Origin: Romeriopsis navalis LEGE 11480
GTDB taxonomy: Bacteria; Cyanobacteriota; Cyanobacteriia; Leptolyngbyales; Leptolyngbyaceae
Direction of reading: 5' to 3'
DNA: 48,361 nucleotides
Assembly: GCF_015207035.1 (NCBI RefSeq)
Contig: NZ_JADEXQ010000044.1
Span: 1-48,361, forward strand
The notes under the pieces were generated by a model that was not told the DNA's origin, made no database searches, and saw only the letters and a program-made list of their open reading frames with translations. The translations under genes were made by a program, and so were the position numbers. This document shows positions 44,215 to 48,361 of the stretch, piece by piece (within the stretch, counting starts at the first letter, position 1; each line of letters opens with the position of its first letter).

Positions 44215-44754
44215 TTATGCGTTTTGCAATCGATCGAGCGTTTCCAACACTTCCTTGCTATGTAGGGCGGGATTGACACCAGTAAACTCCGATCGAATCA
44301 CCCCTTCTGGGTCAATCACAAAGGTATGACGCACGGAGCGAATTCCGAGCCAGGAACCATAGGCCTTGCTGACGCTACCATCAGTATCGGCTAGCAGCGG
44401 AAATTTCAGCCCCTCAGAGTCACAGAATTCGGAGTGGGACTGAATATCATCAGCACTGATGCCCAAAACTTGGGTATTGCGATCCATATACTTCGGTAAA
44501 TCTTCCTGGAACCGTCGCGCTTCAAGGGTACAACCGGGAGTGAAGTCAGCGGGATAGAAATAAGCAACCACCCATTGGCCTTTGTAGTCCGTGAGAGAAA
44601 TATCACCTTCACCCGTATTCGTCGGCAGCGTAAAGGCCGGAGCCGGTTGGTCTAGGGTTGGGAGTGTCCCACCGAGCGCCAGCACGGGTTGCGTGAAAAA
44701 GAGCAAAAACGCGGCACAGAACGCTAGAACAGTGGGGATAAGGCAACGGAGCAT
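44215..44754 (-). CDS. Peroxiredoxin (PrxQ/BCP-like) with signal sequence
   Basis: 179 aa. The first 26 residues form a signal peptide or anchor (LIPTVLAFCAAFLLFFTQPVLALG), so the enzyme acts in lumen or periplasm. The thioredoxin-fold core has the peroxidatic Cys in FTPGC (C75). PrxQ enzymes usually have the resolving Cys five residues on; here that position is Arg (CTLEAR), and another Cys, C111 in SEFCDSEG, is the only candidate partner. Reduces H2O2 or alkyl hydroperoxides. Tail to tail with the LysR gene, 12 bases apart. Confidence 0.9.
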   Translation of the reverse strand: MLRCLIPTVLAFCAAFLLFFTQPVLALGGTLPTLDQPAPAFTLPTNTGEGDISLTDYKGQWVVAYFYPADFTPGCTLEARRFQEDLPKYMDRNTQVLGISADDIQSHSEFCDSEGLKFPLLADTDGSVSKAYGSWLGIRSVRHTFVIDPEGVIRSEFTGVNPALHSKEVLETLDRLQNA

Positions 44755-44832
44755 AGGTTTTGCGGTGAGGAAAGATTCCTGTCAATGGTAACAAATTTCT
44801 TCATATCAACCACCCGTAGGAACGCATATCCC

Positions 44833-45099
44833 TCACCCAATCAACGCCCTCGATATTCGAGGATTGACCCAATATTGAGGCATCAGAAAGGGTAATCCTG
44901 GGATCAGGCTAATTACCAGAATCGCCACATACAGCGCAATACTCAACCCAAAAAGCGGTGGACCCCGCCAAGATTCGACTTGCATTATTGCAGGCACGGT
45001 GAAGCGTACCTGGAATTTGGCTAACAAGGATGCGTAATTCTGGATCAGTGGTGTCAACCCAAGATTTTTATTGACTTCAGAAACATTCTTTTGATGCAA
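44833..45099 (-). CDS. Possible small membrane protein
   Basis: 88-codon frame overlapping the 3' end of the HNH gene by 23 bases. The second half, from an internal Met at 44985, reads MQVESWRGPPLFGLSIALYV followed by AILVISLIPGLPFL, one hydrophobic span. No Shine-Dalgarno at either start and no recognised family. May be real from 44985, or chance. Confidence 0.3.
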   Translation of the reverse strand: MHQKNVSEVNKNLGLTPLIQNYASLLAKFQVRFTVPAIMQVESWRGPPLFGLSIALYVAILVISLIPGLPFLMPQYWVNPRISRALIG

Positions 45100-45850
45100 C
45101 AGGTAAATCAGCTGCTCGGAACTTTTCCTTTAGTTGATTAATGGTCAATGGTGGGGAATAACGATGAATCATAGCGTGACAGTTTGGACACACTGGTCGT
45201 AAATCGTTAATCGGATCAACTTGATATTCCTGAGCAATTTTAGAAATTGGGTGAAGATGATGCACATGAATGAAACCATCACCTCGTTCACCCAGCACAC
45301 TACTGAATTGAAAACTACAAACACAACAACTTGCACCATAGTGTTCGATACATTTTCTGCGCGCTTGGGGATTGCGTTCATAGGCATTAACCTGAACTTG
45401 ACTCACTGCACCTTCATAGAATTCTTCAGACGGATTAACTTCATCAGGAAAGTCCTTTAGGACGGAACATTGAGTGGAAGGTGATTTCAAACCTTTATTA
45501 TTTTCCGATTCTTTCTGATTTTTAAGTACTTCCATCAACTCGGGGTGTAGTTCACACAGCCAATAAGATCTGTCACCTTCTGGTCGGAACCACTTCACCA
45601 CAATCGTAGCTGGAGATGAAGAAATACTATATCCCAAATAATTCAAGATTTTCTTCCCGAGATTCCCATATGCACCATTAACCCCACCATGATTTTTATA
45701 TCCAACTGCCGCCGCCAAATTTGGGCACGTAGCAGGTTTCTTGGTCTTCACCTGATACTGATAATGAAAATCAAGCAAACTTTTCTGTCCTTGTGTCAAC
45801 TCGATATTGGCTAATGCCTCAGCATATTCTTGGGATGTAAAGTATTCCAT
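45077..45850 (-). CDS. HNH endonuclease family protein
   Basis: 257 aa. The C-terminal HNH domain shows zinc pairs CCVC and CPNC around HVHHLHPIS (the catalytic His), NDLRPVCPNCHAMIH (the N and final H), as in McrA-like enzymes. The N-terminal 110 residues (TSQEYAEALANIELTQGQKSLLDFHYQY, ATCPNLAAAVGYKNHGGVNGAYG) look like a DNA- or modification-sensing domain of restriction-type HNH proteins. Start ATG 45850 has GAGAGG six bases upstream; an upstream ATG at 45913 has none. Solitary gene, possibly type IV-like restriction. Confidence 0.88.
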   Translation of the reverse strand: MEYFTSQEYAEALANIELTQGQKSLLDFHYQYQVKTKKPATCPNLAAAVGYKNHGGVNGAYGNLGKKILNYLGYSISSSPATIVVKWFRPEGDRSYWLCELHPELMEVLKNQKESENNKGLKSPSTQCSVLKDFPDEVNPSEEFYEGAVSQVQVNAYERNPQARRKCIEHYGASCCVCSFQFSSVLGERGDGFIHVHHLHPISKIAQEYQVDPINDLRPVCPNCHAMIHRYSPPLTINQLKEKFRAADLPVASKECF

Positions 45851-46207
45851 AAACGACCTCTCCACAAACTCAGTTGATAGTGTTGAAATTGCAGTAGAGC
45901 ACCTGAATATCACAACGCTACTAACATTGCTTGCTGTTTGATTAGGCTACTGCTCCAGTTGGCAAACAAAGCTCATGTCTCAAACATCACTACAGAGAAA
46001 CTGAAGCGTATACTCTGCAATGATTCAGTTGAAAATTATAGTACACAAATTCAGTAAGCTGCTTATCAAACACACGAGCAATAATCAATTTCCCAAAGGC
46101 CCCGACTTCGAGAGGAGTTGGGCACCAGGTAAATACTAAGGAGCAACAATAAAGGGAACTAAATAATCTAGTTCCCCCTAAATCAATTGAAGTTCAGCAA
46201 AATAGGC
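45851..46207. other. Intergenic region between por and the HNH gene
   Basis: No gene supported. Holds the por terminator at its right end and the HNH promoter region on the left. Confidence 0.4.
46154..46176 (-). terminator. por terminator
   Basis: GGGAACTA (46154-46161) / TAGTTCCC (46169-46176), 7-base loop, extended outward by CCC/AAAG partial pairing. On the minus strand TTTATTGTT follows. 32 bases past the por stop. Confidence 0.6.
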
Positions 46208-47525
<1,318 letters not shown>

Positions 47526-48361
47526 ATGTTCCCAACTCACCGACCCCGCCGTCTCCGCTCTAGTGAAGCCATGCGCCGCATGGTCCGCGAGACTGTCCTG
47601 ACAACTAACGACTTAATCTATCCCCTCTTTGCGGTGCCCGGTGAGAACTTCTCCAAAGAAGTCGTATCCATGCCAGGGGTTTACCAGCTCTCCGTCGATA
47701 AGATCGTCGATGAAGCCAAAGCAGTTTGGGATTTGGGCATCCCGGCGATCATCCTCTTCGGGATTCCCGCGGACAAAGATGACGAAGCCACCGACGCTTG
47801 GCATGATTGCGGCATCGTCCAGAAAGCCACAGAAGCAGTCAAAAAAGCGATCCCAGAAATGATCGTGATTAACGACACCTGCCTCTGCGAATACACGCCC
47901 CACGGGCACTGTGGCTACCTCGAAGTTGGCGACCTCACGGGCACCGTGATGAATGATCCGACTTTAGAACTGCTGAAAAAAGTGGCCGTCGCCCAAGCCA
48001 ATGCCGGAGCCGATATTATTGCCCCCTCCGGCATGATGGACGGCTTCGTCGGTGCAATTCGCGCCGGGTTGGATGATGCGGGATTTACGAATATCCCGAT
48101 CATGTCCTACGCCGTCAAGTACGCCTCGGCTTACTATGGTCCCTTCCGGGATGCCGCCGAATCAGCACCGCAGTTTGGCGATCGCCGCACCTATCAGATG
48201 GACCCCAGCAACTCCCGCGAAGCCACCCGCGAACTGCTATTGGATATTGACGAAGGCGCTGACTTCCTCATGGTCAAACCGGCGCTTTCCTATATGGATG
48301 TCATTCGCCAAGTCAAGGAAGCTTCGCATCTACCCGTCGCCGCCTACAACGTCTCCGGTGA
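47526..48361 (+). CDS. hemB: Porphobilinogen synthase (5' part)
   Basis: The first 278 residues of delta-aminolevulinate dehydratase, which joins two 5-aminolevulinate into porphobilinogen. Visible: N-terminal arm [18 protein letters not shown], the Cys-rich zinc site [14 protein letters not shown] (three Cys), active-site Lys residues in [17 protein letters not shown] and [13 protein letters not shown]. The three Cys indicate a zinc-dependent active site. ATG 47526 starts [11 protein letters not shown]. Truncated by the window end; about 50 residues are missing. Confidence 0.96.
   Translation, partial: MFPTHRPRRLRSSEAMRRMVRETVLTTNDLIYPLFAVPGENFSKEVVSMPGVYQLSVDKIVDEAKAVWDLGIPAIILFGIPADKDDEATDAWHDCGIVQKATEAVKKAIPEMIVINDTCLCEYTPHGHCGYLEVGDLTGTVMNDPTLELLKKVAVAQANAGADIIAPSGMMDGFVGAIRAGLDDAGFTNIPIMSYAVKYASAYYGPFRDAAESAPQFGDRRTYQMDPSNSREATRELLLDIDEGADFLMVKPALSYMDVIRQVKEASHLPVAAYNVSG

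Overview
The window is cyanobacterial chromosome. It carries light-dependent protochlorophyllide reductase (por), hemB, the asd-dapA-RNase J and tig-clpP-clpX clusters placed back to back, a LexA homologue, a PTPA-CTERM exported protein and frequent GCGATCGC (HIP1-type) octamers. Composition is near 50% GC. I cannot fix the genus from sequence alone; the gene content is compatible with a Leptolyngbya-like or Acaryochloris-like lineage.

Layout. 1-8.2 kb: partial M50 site-2-type protease (-), trpF (+), HAD phosphatase (+), degenerate PrsW-like membrane protein (-), SAM methyltransferase (-), small DUF4351-like protein (-) and a 759-aa methyltransferase-glycosyltransferase fusion (+). 8.2-12.7 kb: RNase J, dapA and asd, all on the minus strand. 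13.2-17.1 kb: tig, clpP and clpX on the plus strand. 17.2-24.6 kb: alpha/beta hydrolase, PTPA-CTERM protein, tandem-domain QueD, lexA, sodium:solute symporter, a small membrane protein overlapping a GNAT acetyltransferase, and a HEAT-repeat protein.

24.6-31.65 kb is an accessory island. On the plus strand it holds an MmeI-like adenine DNA methyltransferase with no visible nuclease motif, a DUF2281/PIN toxin-antitoxin pair, an SF2 helicase-like ATPase and a GIY-YIG (MUG113/T5orf172-like) nuclease that overlaps the helicase gene by 8 bases. The island is bounded by a perfect 29-bp direct repeat that coincides with the 3' end of an intact solute-binding-protein gene (31.6 kb) and of a frameshifted remnant of a paralogue (24.64-24.75 kb). 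My working model is a split restriction-like anti-phage system: modification/specificity, ATP-driven motor and nuclease on three polypeptides, with a toxin-antitoxin pair inside the operon. It is the best candidate here for an incompletely described system.

31.6-48.4 kb: two tandem family-5 solute-binding lipoproteins without permeases, a YoeB-like toxin ORF lacking a usable start beside an intact antitoxin, acs, a decayed GIY-YIG gene, an internally duplicated membrane protein, two tandem dicarboxylate/amino-acid:cation symporters, a divergent SDR/LysR pair sharing a perfect 11-bp inverted repeat, a periplasmic-type peroxiredoxin, an HNH endonuclease, por and the 5' part of hemB.

Other points worth attention: the RNase J tail ends in an Arg-rich/SSA motif like the cyanobacterial RNase E PNPase-docking peptide; LexA keeps its Ser/Lys dyad but has Ala-Thr where Ala-Gly is normally cleaved; one QueD domain lacks its catalytic His; and several strong hairpin terminators are visible. 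No rRNA, tRNA, CRISPR array, integrase or transposase was found.
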